Of a stretch of 64,000 nucleotides of DNA, positions 22,386-30,321 are shown piece after piece. A program made the position numbers and the translations under genes. This stretch comes from Streptomyces sp. CBMA152 (lineage in GTDB: Bacteria > Actinomycetota > Actinomycetes > Streptomycetales > Streptomycetaceae). A model generated the notes under the pieces. The model was not told the origin of the DNA. It worked only from the letters and a program-made list of their open reading frames with translations, and did not search any database. Location: the NCBI RefSeq assembly GCF_014596475.1, contig NZ_MECJ01000004.1:124001-188000 (forward strand), written 5' to 3'. How positions within the stretch are numbered: position 1 is the first letter of the stretch; each line of letters opens with the position of its first letter.

Positions 22386-23936
22386 ATGCCCGTCATGGGG
22401 AGCACTCAGCGACGGCGGTGTGCGCAGTGCGGTTCACCGCTGAGCCGCTCCAACGCCGGCACCCGGTGCGCGCTGTGTGAGCGCGCACCGGTGAAACGTC
22501 TCGACCCGGCCTTCTGGGACGACTCTGCCGTCCGCGCTGCAGCAGCTGCCTGGGACTTCGGAACCGTGGTCCGCCTCTTTCGTCGGCACACCGGTCTCTC
22601 ACAGACGGCCGTAGCCCGTCTCGTCAGCATCGACCAGGCTGAAGTAAGCCGATTGGAGCGCGGCCAAAAGAAGATCCGTGACCGCCGTCAACTCGCGCAA
22701 TGGAGCGAGGCGCTCGGTATGCCCGTCGACCTGTTGGGCCCACTGCCCAACGCCGCCTCGCATCCGACCACAACGGCACACTCCGGGGCGAGTCCGGTGC
22801 TTCAGGATGGCCCCGGTCAACTCCTGCTCCCCGCCGGCCGTAATCTGCCTCCCTCTCTGCTGCCCACGCTGACCAGTCCTGCCGCCTCGTTTCGGGGCAA
22901 TCTCCTGTGGCTGTCACCGAGCAGCGACCTTGAGGCATGGAGCTCCATGCCGCTCCGGGCCCTGCTCGCCGCCACCCGCATCATCGACGGGGCACGACGG
23001 TATTTCGTGATGGACGCACGTGAAGGCAGCCCGAGCCCAGAGGGAAGGACCCATGCCATCCCTGCGGCTTTTGAACTCGATGACCTCACCTACGGGATCC
23101 TGTGGGCTGTTGCGGGTTTCGACTCCGCCCTGCTCGGCGACGATGCGGCTCTCCATGAAGTGTTCCTCCAGGCACCGGAGAAACTCCTGGGAGGAAGTGG
23201 CAGCGCGATCACGTCTGGAAGCCTCACTGACGGATCACACATGCTCATCGGTTCCCAGGTATGCGCCTGGTTCATCCTGGAACAGCGCGATGCCTTGGGA
23301 GGGGACCCGGTCTTCTGGACCCGTGAACAGCGCGGGGAAGAGGCGGCCACGTGGCTGTTCTTCGAGCACAAGCACCGGTACCTCAAGCACATGGCTCCGC
23401 AGCGGCCGCAGAGCGGAGCAGGCCGCGGCTTCTGCGTTCCCCGGCAGGAGGTCGTCGCCTCGCCGACATACGAGCGTGTGCTGCTGTTCCTCGCGATCGC
23501 GTTAATGGAGTCGTACGGCATCACGACGTGGCTCACCGAGGAGCCGGAGCTCCAGGAGACCGACGGATTCGTACTCGTTCCCGGGCGCAGGGTAGCGATC
23601 GCGACCTGGGTACGTGCAGCCCCTGTTCCACGGACGTCACTGACGGCAAGCGCGCAAATGCTCCGAAATTTCACGGACGTCACCGGCCATGCGAGGGCGC
23701 ACACCGTCACTGCGGGGGCGACACCGGGACAGCGACTGGTGGCGACTGCGGATTATCTCGGCCTCGACCGCCCATGGTTGGCTCGCCGCTGCCGACAACT
23801 CGCGGCAGAAGGCACTACAACCCTTGCCAGACCTCGTAGCCGTCATCTCAGTCTCGACGCACTCGACATCGCGTGCTCATACGTCGCTGGCCAATTTGCG
23901 CTCGAAGCCGGCACCCGCGCAGGCGCGACCCGATAG
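22386..23936 (+). CDS. XRE-type regulator with zinc ribbon and large unknown C-terminal domain
   Basis: A 516-aa protein. Residues ~8-35 form a small zinc-binding motif (CAQCGSPL, then CALCERA). Residues ~60-120 are a helix-turn-helix (LFRRHTGLSQTAVARLV, then QAEVSRLERGQ). The remaining ~390 residues have no motif I recognise and may sense a ligand. An in-frame TTA codon at 23502-23504 predicts dependence on the bldA tRNA, so expression would be tied to development. ATG 22386 has GGGGAG just upstream, although the spacing is short; GTG 22341 would place the operator-like motif within the coding region. It is transcribed away from the peptide operon and most likely controls it. Confidence 0.75.
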   Translation: MPVMGSTQRRRCAQCGSPLSRSNAGTRCALCERAPVKRLDPAFWDDSAVRAAAAAWDFGTVVRLFRRHTGLSQTAVARLVSIDQAEVSRLERGQKKIRDRRQLAQWSEALGMPVDLLGPLPNAASHPTTTAHSGASPVLQDGPGQLLLPAGRNLPPSLLPTLTSPAASFRGNLLWLSPSSDLEAWSSMPLRALLAATRIIDGARRYFVMDAREGSPSPEGRTHAIPAAFELDDLTYGILWAVAGFDSALLGDDAALHEVFLQAPEKLLGGSGSAITSGSLTDGSHMLIGSQVCAWFILEQRDALGGDPVFWTREQRGEEAATWLFFEHKHRYLKHMAPQRPQSGAGRGFCVPRQEVVASPTYERVLLFLAIALMESYGITTWLTEEPELQETDGFVLVPGRRVAIATWVRAAPVPRTSLTASAQMLRNFTDVTGHARAHTVTAGATPGQRLVATADYLGLDRPWLARRCRQLAAEGTTTLARPRSRHLSLDALDIACSYVAGQFALEAGTRAGATR

Positions 23937-24006
23937 CCTGCACGAAACGATCTCCACGGTGCGAGAATCTGCTCGGGCTGGAACGATCTGACAGACGGGG
24001 ACGACG

Positions 24007-25002
24007 GTGGGCGCGACAAGGACGGTAGCGGTCTACTCGCTGGGCGGCACCATCGCCATGACCACCGATCCGACGACCGGCGGCGTGGTGCCGGCGTTGT
24101 CCGCGCACGATCTACTCGCCGCCGTCCCCGGCCTGGACAGTCACGACATCGAGCTGCGCGTTCATGACTTCCGCCGGGTACCGGGCGCCTCGCTCACCCT
24201 CGACGACCTGGTTGAACTCAGCGTAGACATCCGCAAGTCGTTGGACAGCGCTGACATCGCGGGGGTCGTGATCACGCAGGGCACCGACACCATCGAGGAG
24301 ACCGCGTTCTTCCTCGACCTGCGCTACGGTCACGATCAACCGGTCATCGTCACAGGCGCCATGCGCAACCCCACCATGGCCGGACCCGACGGACCCGCCA
24401 ACCTGTATGCGGCTGTCATCGCCGCAGCCGACCCTCGACTGCGAGGGGCCGGAACACTGGTTGTCCTCAACGACGAGATCCACGCCGCACGGCACGTCCG
24501 CAAGTCCCACACCACCAGTCCCGCCGCCTTCACATCCCCAGGCGCCGGTCCCATCGGCCGCGTCGCCGAAGGCCGTGTGCAGCTCGCGTCGTCCCTTCCC
24601 CGTCGGACCGAACCCCTTGGCCCAACGAACCGGGACGTCCGGGTGGGCCTCTATACGGTCAGCGTCGGCGACGACGGGGCGCTGCTCGACGCATGGGACG
24701 GGCGGTGCGATGGGCTCGTCGTCGCCGCGTTCGGGGTCGGTCACGTGCCGCAACGGTTCGTCGAGACGCTTCAACGACTTGCCTCGCGCATCCCTGTGGT
24801 CCTCGCCTCCCGTATCGGCAATGGCCCAGTCCTGACGGGGACTTATGGGTTCCCGGGATCAGAGAAAGACCTGATCGGCCGAGGTCTCATTCCGGCTGGC
24901 ACCCTTGGCCCCTACCAGGCGAGGCTTCTTCTCCACGCGCTGCTCGCTCAGGACGCGAATCGCAGTGCGATCACGGATACCTTCGCCGGGCAGGCGTACT
25001 GA
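24007..25002 (+). CDS. L-asparaginase (type I/II family)
   Basis: A 331-aa asparaginase, which hydrolyses asparagine to aspartate and ammonia. The first catalytic threonine lies in YSLGGTIAM near residue 16, and the second active-site loop is VITQGTDTIEETA near 96. The conserved lysine follows in ARHVRKSHTT near 163. There is no signal peptide, so it should be cytoplasmic. The GTG start lies 70 bases after the regulator gene. The PPC/DUF296 gene follows after 43 bases in the same direction and may be co-transcribed. A dipeptidase-like or amidase role on a peptide product cannot be excluded. Confidence 0.85.
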   Translation: MGATRTVAVYSLGGTIAMTTDPTTGGVVPALSAHDLLAAVPGLDSHDIELRVHDFRRVPGASLTLDDLVELSVDIRKSLDSADIAGVVITQGTDTIEETAFFLDLRYGHDQPVIVTGAMRNPTMAGPDGPANLYAAVIAAADPRLRGAGTLVVLNDEIHAARHVRKSHTTSPAAFTSPGAGPIGRVAEGRVQLASSLPRRTEPLGPTNRDVRVGLYTVSVGDDGALLDAWDGRCDGLVVAAFGVGHVPQRFVETLQRLASRIPVVLASRIGNGPVLTGTYGFPGSEKDLIGRGLIPAGTLGPYQARLLLHALLAQDANRSAITDTFAGQAY

Positions 25003-25045
25003 GTCCTAGCGAAGCCGATCAGAGCACTCACCAGGAGTACCACCC

Positions 25046-25513
25046 ATGCGTGCCCATGAACTGACCATCGGCCGGACGTTCGGCGTCACCTTCGACCACG
25101 GCGAGGACTTCTTCGGCACGCTCTCCGCGTTCTGCCGCGAGCACGGTGTGCGCCAGGGATACATCCCGTCGTTCATCGGGGCCTTCGCGGAAGCCGAAAT
25201 CGTAGGCGCCTGCGAAAAGCTGGAGGACCCCGACGCCCCCGTCTGGGCCAAGACATACGTCACGAATGTCGAGGCCTTCGGAGCCGGCACCCTCGCCCAC
25301 GACCCGGCAACCGGCGGCATCCTGCCGCACATCCACGTGTCCGCCGGGCTCAAGGCGCAGTCGGCCGACGGCCGCACTAGTCACCTGTTGAGCGCCAAGG
25401 TCCAGTTCCTGAGCGAGCTGCTCGTGGTCGAGGTCACGGCGCCGACCATGACCCGGCCACGCAACTCGGCGCTGTACGACGTGCCGCTCCTCACCTTCGG
25501 CTCATCGCAATGA
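25046..25513 (+). CDS. PPC/DUF296-domain protein
   Basis: A 155-aa protein that is essentially one PPC (plant and prokaryote conserved, DUF296) domain. The typical elements are FFGTLSAFCREHGVRQGYI with FIGAF after it, the GGILPHIHVSAGL loop with conserved histidines, and LVVEVTAPTMTRP near the end. In plants this domain sits with an AT-hook; the bacterial single-domain proteins have no settled function. GGAG lies eight bases before the ATG. The 3' end overlaps the convergent nucleotidyltransferase gene by 23 bases. Confidence 0.8.
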   Translation: MRAHELTIGRTFGVTFDHGEDFFGTLSAFCREHGVRQGYIPSFIGAFAEAEIVGACEKLEDPDAPVWAKTYVTNVEAFGAGTLAHDPATGGILPHIHVSAGLKAQSADGRTSHLLSAKVQFLSELLVVEVTAPTMTRPRNSALYDVPLLTFGSSQ

Positions 25514-26111
25514 GGCGCTTGCGCCACGGGTGCCGGGGCTCGCACAAGTCGAGAGCTTCCAGCAGCCACGCGCGCTGAGCCGACCCAAGCCGCGGGAGGA
25601 CGGCTTCGAAGTCCGCCTGGTCCTTCTCCCGAGTCGCCTTGGCCTTGTAGAAGAGCTGCACTTCGGGCGCGAGGTAAGGGATGCCCTCCGCTGACACCTG
25701 CCCGACGCGATCCAGGGGCAGCCGGACCCGGGCGTCACGACGTGAGACCCACTGATCGGCATCGGACTCGTCCAGCAGCAACTCGAGGGACCACGGCGCA
25801 GCGGGCGAACGACGGCACCAGAGGCCGTTCAACGGCAGCTCAAGGAATTCACCCGGCTGCCACGGGCGCAGCCGTCCGGCCCCGGGAGGATCGGCGACGT
25901 AAAGGTCCCAGTCGGCCATACGCGCGCGGACGCGTTCTTGATCACGACGCAGTACGAGCACGTCGATATCACCGTGAGGGCGGATCTCCCTCTCGGCCGC
26001 CAGCTCGATGGCGTAACCGCCCGCGATCCACCACGGGAAGTCCGCCCCTTTGAACAGCTCGGCAACCTCGGACGGCCGGGCGGGGGACCAACGTCCCAGA
26101 ACATCGCTCAC
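25491..26111 (-). CDS. ANT(2'')-like nucleotidyltransferase family protein
   Basis: A 206-aa protein of the family that includes aminoglycoside 2''-nucleotidyltransferase-like enzymes. The signature is WWIAGGYAIELAA followed by RPHGDIDVLVLRRDQ near residue 45, which supplies the catalytic aspartates. A later YLAPEVQLFYKAKA matches the conserved helix of these proteins. Substrates vary and resistance should not be assumed. GTG 26111 is preferred because AGGA lies eight bases upstream; GTG 26150 is possible. An operator-like palindrome lies 64 bases upstream, shared in sequence with the peptide operon promoter. Confidence 0.7.
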   Translation of the reverse strand: MSDVLGRWSPARPSEVAELFKGADFPWWIAGGYAIELAAEREIRPHGDIDVLVLRRDQERVRARMADWDLYVADPPGAGRLRPWQPGEFLELPLNGLWCRRSPAAPWSLELLLDESDADQWVSRRDARVRLPLDRVGQVSAEGIPYLAPEVQLFYKAKATREKDQADFEAVLPRLGSAQRAWLLEALDLCEPRHPWRKRLIAMSRR

Positions 26112-26174
26112 CGGCCCATCCTGCCAGCTGATCCAGGCGCGCTCGTGCACTGTGGGTCGGCCCGCCCAATCCGA

Positions 26175-26196
26175 TGCTCATAAACACCCATGAGCA
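26175..26196 (+). promoter_or_regulatory. Operator-like inverted repeat, second copy
   Basis: TGCTCAT (26175-26181) and ATGAGCA (26190-26196) form a perfect 7-bp inverted repeat with an 8-base spacer. It shares CTCATAAAC and the following CAT with the site at 22324-22344. It lies between the divergent nucleotidyltransferase gene and the small-peptide/HATPase pair, so one regulator could link these genes to the peptide operon. Confidence 0.55.
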
Positions 26197-26376
26197 CGAA
26201 CACGGGCCGTGGCCATCGTTGACGCCATGCCCCGCACCCGACACCGCCGTCTCACCGCTGACGGCATCACCGGCAATCGCTGTCCGCGCAAAGTACTTGG
26301 CGAAGGACGGTTCCGCTCTTCCCGAGCACCACGGTGTCGTGGGTGCGTCCCAGCCCGGATCACCACGGAGGCCGCC

Positions 26377-26541
26377 ATGCTGCCGACCGTCCTGCTCACC
26401 GCAGCCCTTCTCCTGCCTGCCGCATTGACCGGCAGCCCGCTGCTCCGCGCCGAAGTCCGCACCTACGTGGGTCCCGGGAGCGGCCGACATCGTCGCGGCG
26501 CCCGAGGACGACACGCAGTCCGAGGGGGTGCGGTGCGGTGA
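26377..26541 (+). CDS. Small hydrophobic peptide coupled to HATPase gene
   Basis: A 54-aa open frame with a strong ribosome site (GGAGG six bases before ATG 26377). Residues 1-22 are hydrophobic (LPTVLLTAALLLPAALTG), like a membrane anchor, and the C-terminus is Arg/Gly-rich. Its TGA overlaps the GTG of the next gene in a GTGA pattern. It may be a real membrane microprotein or a leader frame that feeds ribosomes to the HATPase gene. Confidence 0.5.
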   Translation: MLPTVLLTAALLLPAALTGSPLLRAEVRTYVGPGSGRHRRGARGRHAVRGGAVR

Positions 26542-27026
26542 ACGCAACTCCCATCATCCCGCTCGGCTGCCTGTACCGCTGGACGAGCTGCACGCCGAAC
26601 CCGGCGGCTACGGCGCGCGCGACACTGCGGCGTGCCCTGTCCCAGCTGGGGCTGCCTGGCGAAGCGATCAGCGATGGCGTCCTTGCCGCATCCGAACTCG
26701 TCGCCAACGCGACCGAACATGCCCTGGGACCCTACGAGTTGCGCCTTCGGCGCACGGTGGACGCGATCATGTGCGAAGTCCTGGACCACGATCCGAAGAT
26801 CCCCGACTGCGCGGAGTTGCCGTCGACTACTCCCTTCGCGGTGAAGCCGCAGAGCTGTGGCGGCGGGCTGGACGCGCTGCTGGAGCTGCTGTCCGAACGA
26901 GGGCGAGGCTTGCACATCGTCCACGAGCTGACATGCGGCGCGTGGGGCTTCAGGACATCCGATGACGGCACCAAGACCGCATGGATCGCGATCCCAGTAG
27001 CGCCTGATCGTAAGCACGTGCCTTGA
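26538..27026 (+). CDS. RsbW-like HATPase (anti-sigma/regulatory kinase type)
   Basis: A 162-aa GHKL-fold protein of the kind that is very common in Streptomyces. The N box is SELVANATEHA near residue 54, and the G2-type loop lies in ERGRGLHIVHELTCGAWGF near 120. The family includes anti-sigma factors and stand-alone ATP-binding proteins that act with XRE regulators. GTG 26538 has a GAGGGGG upstream and overlaps the small peptide's stop. A strong hairpin terminator lies 65 bases downstream. Its partner is not obvious, although the shared operator motif links it to the XRE regulator at 22.4 kb. Confidence 0.8.
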   Translation: MNATPIIPLGCLYRWTSCTPNPAATARATLRRALSQLGLPGEAISDGVLAASELVANATEHALGPYELRLRRTVDAIMCEVLDHDPKIPDCAELPSTTPFAVKPQSCGGGLDALLELLSERGRGLHIVHELTCGAWGFRTSDDGTKTAWIAIPVAPDRKHVP

Positions 27027-27090
27027 CGGCAGTCCGCCCGAGGGTATTTGGAGGGCGGCGACTCATCTGACCTGCCGGTTGCTTTCGGGG

Positions 27091-27124
27091 TGGGGCTTGT
27101 CGCTCATTCGAGCGACAAGCCCCA
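27091..27124 (+). terminator. Hairpin terminator after HATPase gene
   Basis: TGGGGCTTGTCGCTC and its exact complement form a 15-bp stem with an ATTC loop, followed by ATCTTTCTC. It lies 65 bases past the HATPase stop. Confidence 0.8.
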
Positions 27125-27284
27125 TCTTTCTCGGGTGGAGCGGCATCACGGCAGCGCATGGTCACGTAACAGGACAGATACAGAGCGGAATTGATCCTTC
27201 CTTCGTGATTGACCGGCGCGTCAGCGGGTAGCTCCAGTCACATCTGCTCACGGAGAGTGTCTGTTAGGGTCGAAAGAGTGACGG

Positions 27285-27833
27285 GTGGTGAGGCTGGTGA
27301 AAGCGCGATGGCGAGCCGAGGTTCTTCTTGTTGAGGCGGTCGCGGGGATGCTGTTGACGAGTTGCGCGGAGAGGCCCTCGGATGCCAAGCACCTCTCGGA
27401 GGCGCCGATTTCGCCTTCGGTAACCCGAAGTACGCCCGCTGCGGACGGTGCAGAGGCGGTGGCGGCCTACCGAGTGATGTGGCAGGACTTGACCCTCGCG
27501 TCCGAGACGTCCGATGCCGCTTCTCCGCGGCTCGGTGATCACGCCACAGGCGGCGCGTTGGAGCTGATGAAGTACGGACTCGCGAAGTCCAAGAAGGAGG
27601 ACGTCGTGAGCAAGGGGGCACCCCTGGTGGATCCCAGGGTTGTGTCTGCGACCGACCGGGAGGTCGTGCTGGTGGACTGCGTGGACGACAGCCACTGGTT
27701 GCAGTACAAGCTGAACGGCGAGCTGAAGGACAACGTCCCTGGCGGGCATTTCAAGGTCGATGCGACAGTCCGGCCTACCGGAGGCGCGTGGAAGGTTTCG
27801 AACCTCTACATGCGCGAGGCCGGATCATGCTGA
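27285..27833 (+). CDS. Putative secreted lipoprotein, first gene of Tad-like locus
   Basis: A 182-aa protein with a lipobox-like LLTSC at residues 23-27, so Cys27 would be lipidated. The preceding helix carries two glutamates, which is unusual for a signal peptide. The mature part has a conserved-looking C-terminal half (AAYRVMWQDL; LVDCVDDSHW; GGAWKVSNLYM) like the small extracytoplasmic domains found in actinobacterial secretion loci. Its stop overlaps the next gene by seven bases, which ties it to the following Tad-like genes. Its function is unknown. Confidence 0.6.
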   Translation: MVRLVKARWRAEVLLVEAVAGMLLTSCAERPSDAKHLSEAPISPSVTRSTPAADGAEAVAAYRVMWQDLTLASETSDAASPRLGDHATGGALELMKYGLAKSKKEDVVSKGAPLVDPRVVSATDREVVLVDCVDDSHWLQYKLNGELKDNVPGGHFKVDATVRPTGGAWKVSNLYMREAGSC

Positions 27834-28672
27834 CCCGCTGCCGTGTGACGGCCGGGAGCATGGTCACGGGGGCCGTGGTGATTCTCGCCGCCGCGCCGCC
27901 GGTGCAAGCCTGGGCAGATGGGGCTGGCTCGCAATACGCCGGGGTCAGCTGTGGACCTGGCGCCTGTGCGGCTGAGGCATCCCGGGTGAAGCAGGTTCCG
28001 GGTCGGGCGGCGTCTAGTGGAGGGGCGCGGAGCTCGGAGGGTGGCGGGGCGGCAGGGGCGCCGACGGCTGTGGCGGCGGGGTGGGAGCGTGATCCGGGGC
28101 AGATGTACGGGCCGCGCGGTGTGCCGCTGCCAATGCAGGACTTTCCGGGACCGGGGGGCGGCGGAGCGGAGCCGGGCGGCGGTGCGCAGGTTCCTGTTGA
28201 GGTGGTTGTGGAGAGGGCGGTCAAGCAACTGGTGTTGCCGAGGCCGGTGATCCGTACAAGTCCGGATGCGGACTTCGTTCAGGTGGTTCATGTGCCGACG
28301 TGGATGTGGGTGGACCGCTCGACGTGGGATCCGGTGACGGCGAGTGCGGAGGTGGAGGGGCTGAAGGTTACGGCGACGGCCCGGCCCCAGAAGGCGGTGT
28401 GGTCGATGGGCGAGGGCGGCAGTGCGGTGTGCCGGGGGTCGGGGACGCCTTACTCGGCCGCGTATGACGCGAAGGCTGCCTCGCCGGACTGCGGTTACAC
28501 CTACCAGCACGCGTCGATAGGCATGCCGGGCAGGGCGTTCACGGTGTCGGTGCGCGTGACCTGGGATGTCGAGTGGCATGGCGGCGGTCAGGCAGGGGTG
28601 GTGCCGGGGCTGGTGATGGCCGCCTCGCGGCAACTGACGGTGGACGAGGTGCAGGCCGTCATCACGCGCTGA
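27827..28672 (+). CDS. Secreted protein of unknown function
   Basis: A 281-aa protein with a signal peptide: a basic start, a hydrophobic core GAVVILAAAPP and a likely cleavage after VQAWA near residue 30. A Gly/Ala/Pro-rich linker (residues ~55-110) precedes a compact C-terminal domain with VVHVPTWMWVDRSTW and two cysteines (VCRGSG; SPDCGYTY). Proteins with this VPTWMWVD-type motif often stand at the head of actinobacterial Tad-like loci. ATG 27827 overlaps the lipoprotein gene; an upstream ATG is less likely because it would precede the signal sequence. Confidence 0.65.
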   Translation: MLTRCRVTAGSMVTGAVVILAAAPPVQAWADGAGSQYAGVSCGPGACAAEASRVKQVPGRAASSGGARSSEGGGAAGAPTAVAAGWERDPGQMYGPRGVPLPMQDFPGPGGGGAEPGGGAQVPVEVVVERAVKQLVLPRPVIRTSPDADFVQVVHVPTWMWVDRSTWDPVTASAEVEGLKVTATARPQKAVWSMGEGGSAVCRGSGTPYSAAYDAKAASPDCGYTYQHASIGMPGRAFTVSVRVTWDVEWHGGGQAGVVPGLVMAASRQLTVDEVQAVITR

Positions 28673-28759
28673 CCGACGGGAGCGATGACGGCGCGCGGAG
28701 GGCGGGCCGGTTCGGCGGCAGTGCGAATCTTCTTAATTCTCTTATCCGCGAGGTGAATT

Positions 28760-29464
28760 GTGGGTACCTCCTTGTCTTCTTCGTCCCACAACGGGGCGCG
28801 AGCCACGGTGCCGGGGGCTCGCCGTTCTGGTCCCGAGCAGCGGCCAGGGGTGACGGGTGCTCGGCGGCGCAGGCTGGGGTGGGTGTGGGCCGGAGTCGGG
28901 GCGGTGGTGGTGTCGGCCGTAGGTTTCACGCTGATTGTCCAGGTGGTCGGCGGGCGGGCTCAGGTCTTGGTGGTGGCGCGTGATGTGCCGGCCGGGCAGG
29001 TGCTGAGGCCAGGTGATCTGCGGGTCGTGGAGGCGGCGGTCGAGGCGGGTGTGGTGCCGGTCCGGGACCGGAGCACCGTGCTGGGGCGCCAGGCGCGGGT
29101 GCCGCTGGTAGCCGGGGCGCTGCTCGCGCCGGGGCAGGTGGGGGCGTCGGCAGCGTTCCCGCCGACAGGGTTTTCGCAGGTGGCGCTAGCGGTGGAGCCG
29201 GGCGGCGTGCCACCGGATCTCTCCCTCGGGGAACGTGTCGCGCTCCTCGCCGGCCCTGCCGGTGTCGGCATGGTGAAGGGTGAGGCGGAGGAGAAGCCTG
29301 CCTCGGTCGTGACGGGGACGGTGACCGGGGTGCGGGCGCCGGAGGCGGTGGGTGGGCCACGGGTCGTGACGGTGCTGGTGGAGACCGGGGCGGCACGGCG
29401 AGCCGCCCAGCTGGAGCATCCGCGCATGGTGGTACTCCCGGCCGAGGGGCGTGAAGCTCCGTGA
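28760..29464 (+). CDS. SAF-domain protein (CpaB/RcpC-like)
   Basis: A 234-aa protein anchored by one membrane segment near residues 40-65, preceded by a positively charged cytoplasmic stretch (GARRRRLGW). A SAF domain follows (VVARDVPAGQVLRPGDLRVV) with a late VTVLVETGAARRAAQLE. CpaB/RcpC proteins of Tad pilus systems have this design and line the secretion channel. The stop overlaps the CpaE-like gene by four bases. The GTG start has AGGTG upstream. Confidence 0.75.
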   Translation: MGTSLSSSSHNGARATVPGARRSGPEQRPGVTGARRRRLGWVWAGVGAVVVSAVGFTLIVQVVGGRAQVLVVARDVPAGQVLRPGDLRVVEAAVEAGVVPVRDRSTVLGRQARVPLVAGALLAPGQVGASAAFPPTGFSQVALAVEPGGVPPDLSLGERVALLAGPAGVGMVKGEAEEKPASVVTGTVTGVRAPEAVGGPRVVTVLVETGAARRAAQLEHPRMVVLPAEGREAP

Positions 29465-30321
29465 GGCGGCTGGTCGTCGTCGGGTCGATCACCGGCGCAC
29501 CGGGAGTGACGACGACCGCCCTGGCGCTGGCCACCGCGTGGCCGCCGGAGGCTGACAGCGGGGTGCGGCCGGTGGTCGTAGAAGCCGACTCCTCCGGCGG
29601 TGACCTCATGATCCGCTTCGGGCTGCCTCCCGCACCCTCGCTGCTGGACGTTGCCGCGGCGGCGCGGCAGCCGCACCCGGGATCCCTGCTGGGCGCGGTC
29701 AGTGAACTGCCCTTCAGGGTCCGAGTGGTGACTGCGGTTCCTGGCCACGGCCCGATGATCGAAGCGGTGCGGTTGCTGGCCGCCGAGGCCGGGCGGCGCG
29801 TGCTGCTGGGAGAAGACAGTGACCGGGGCACGGTGCTGCTGGATGTGGGGCGGCTCACCGGGGACGTCACGCCGTTGCTGGAGGCGGCCGATCAGGTGGT
29901 GCTGGTGGCGCGGGGTGGAGCGGAGCCGCTGACCCACGTGTCCACGTACGGGCTGGACGACGGCCTCCGGGAGCGGCGGCTGACGCTCGCCGTGGTCGGG
30001 CCGTGCCCGTACCAGCCCGGCGAGATCACGGCGACGCTAGGCATCGGGCGAGTGGTCATCTGGCCCTGGGACACGAGGAGTGTCGCCGTCCTGAGCAGCC
30101 CCGGACGTCGTGCGCTGCGCTGCGAGGGGCTTCGTACGCCGCCACTTATGGCCGCCGCACGCTTGCTCGCCCATCGGCTGGTCGGGGCACGCGAGGACGA
30201 GCCCGCCGCACCGGGCAAGGGCAGCGACCGGGAGGCGGGTGGCAGCGGGGCGCGCCGCCTGGCCGGGCCGATGTGGACGGGGCTGGTCCCCGTACCGGGA
30301 GATGACGGGAGCGACGCATGA
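29461..30321 (+). CDS. CpaE/ParA-like ATPase
   Basis: A 286-aa MinD/ParA-type protein. The Walker A region is SITGAPGVTTTALALA, a variant without the usual signature lysines, so ATP hydrolysis is doubtful. VVVEADSSGGDLMIRFGL and VLLDVGRL follow. CpaE proteins place or license Tad pilus assembly. It overlaps both neighbours by four bases, which implies a translational chain from the SAF protein to CpaF. Confidence 0.75.
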   Translation: MRRLVVVGSITGAPGVTTTALALATAWPPEADSGVRPVVVEADSSGGDLMIRFGLPPAPSLLDVAAAARQPHPGSLLGAVSELPFRVRVVTAVPGHGPMIEAVRLLAAEAGRRVLLGEDSDRGTVLLDVGRLTGDVTPLLEAADQVVLVARGGAEPLTHVSTYGLDDGLRERRLTLAVVGPCPYQPGEITATLGIGRVVIWPWDTRSVAVLSSPGRRALRCEGLRTPPLMAAARLLAHRLVGAREDEPAAPGKGSDREAGGSGARRLAGPMWTGLVPVPGDDGSDA

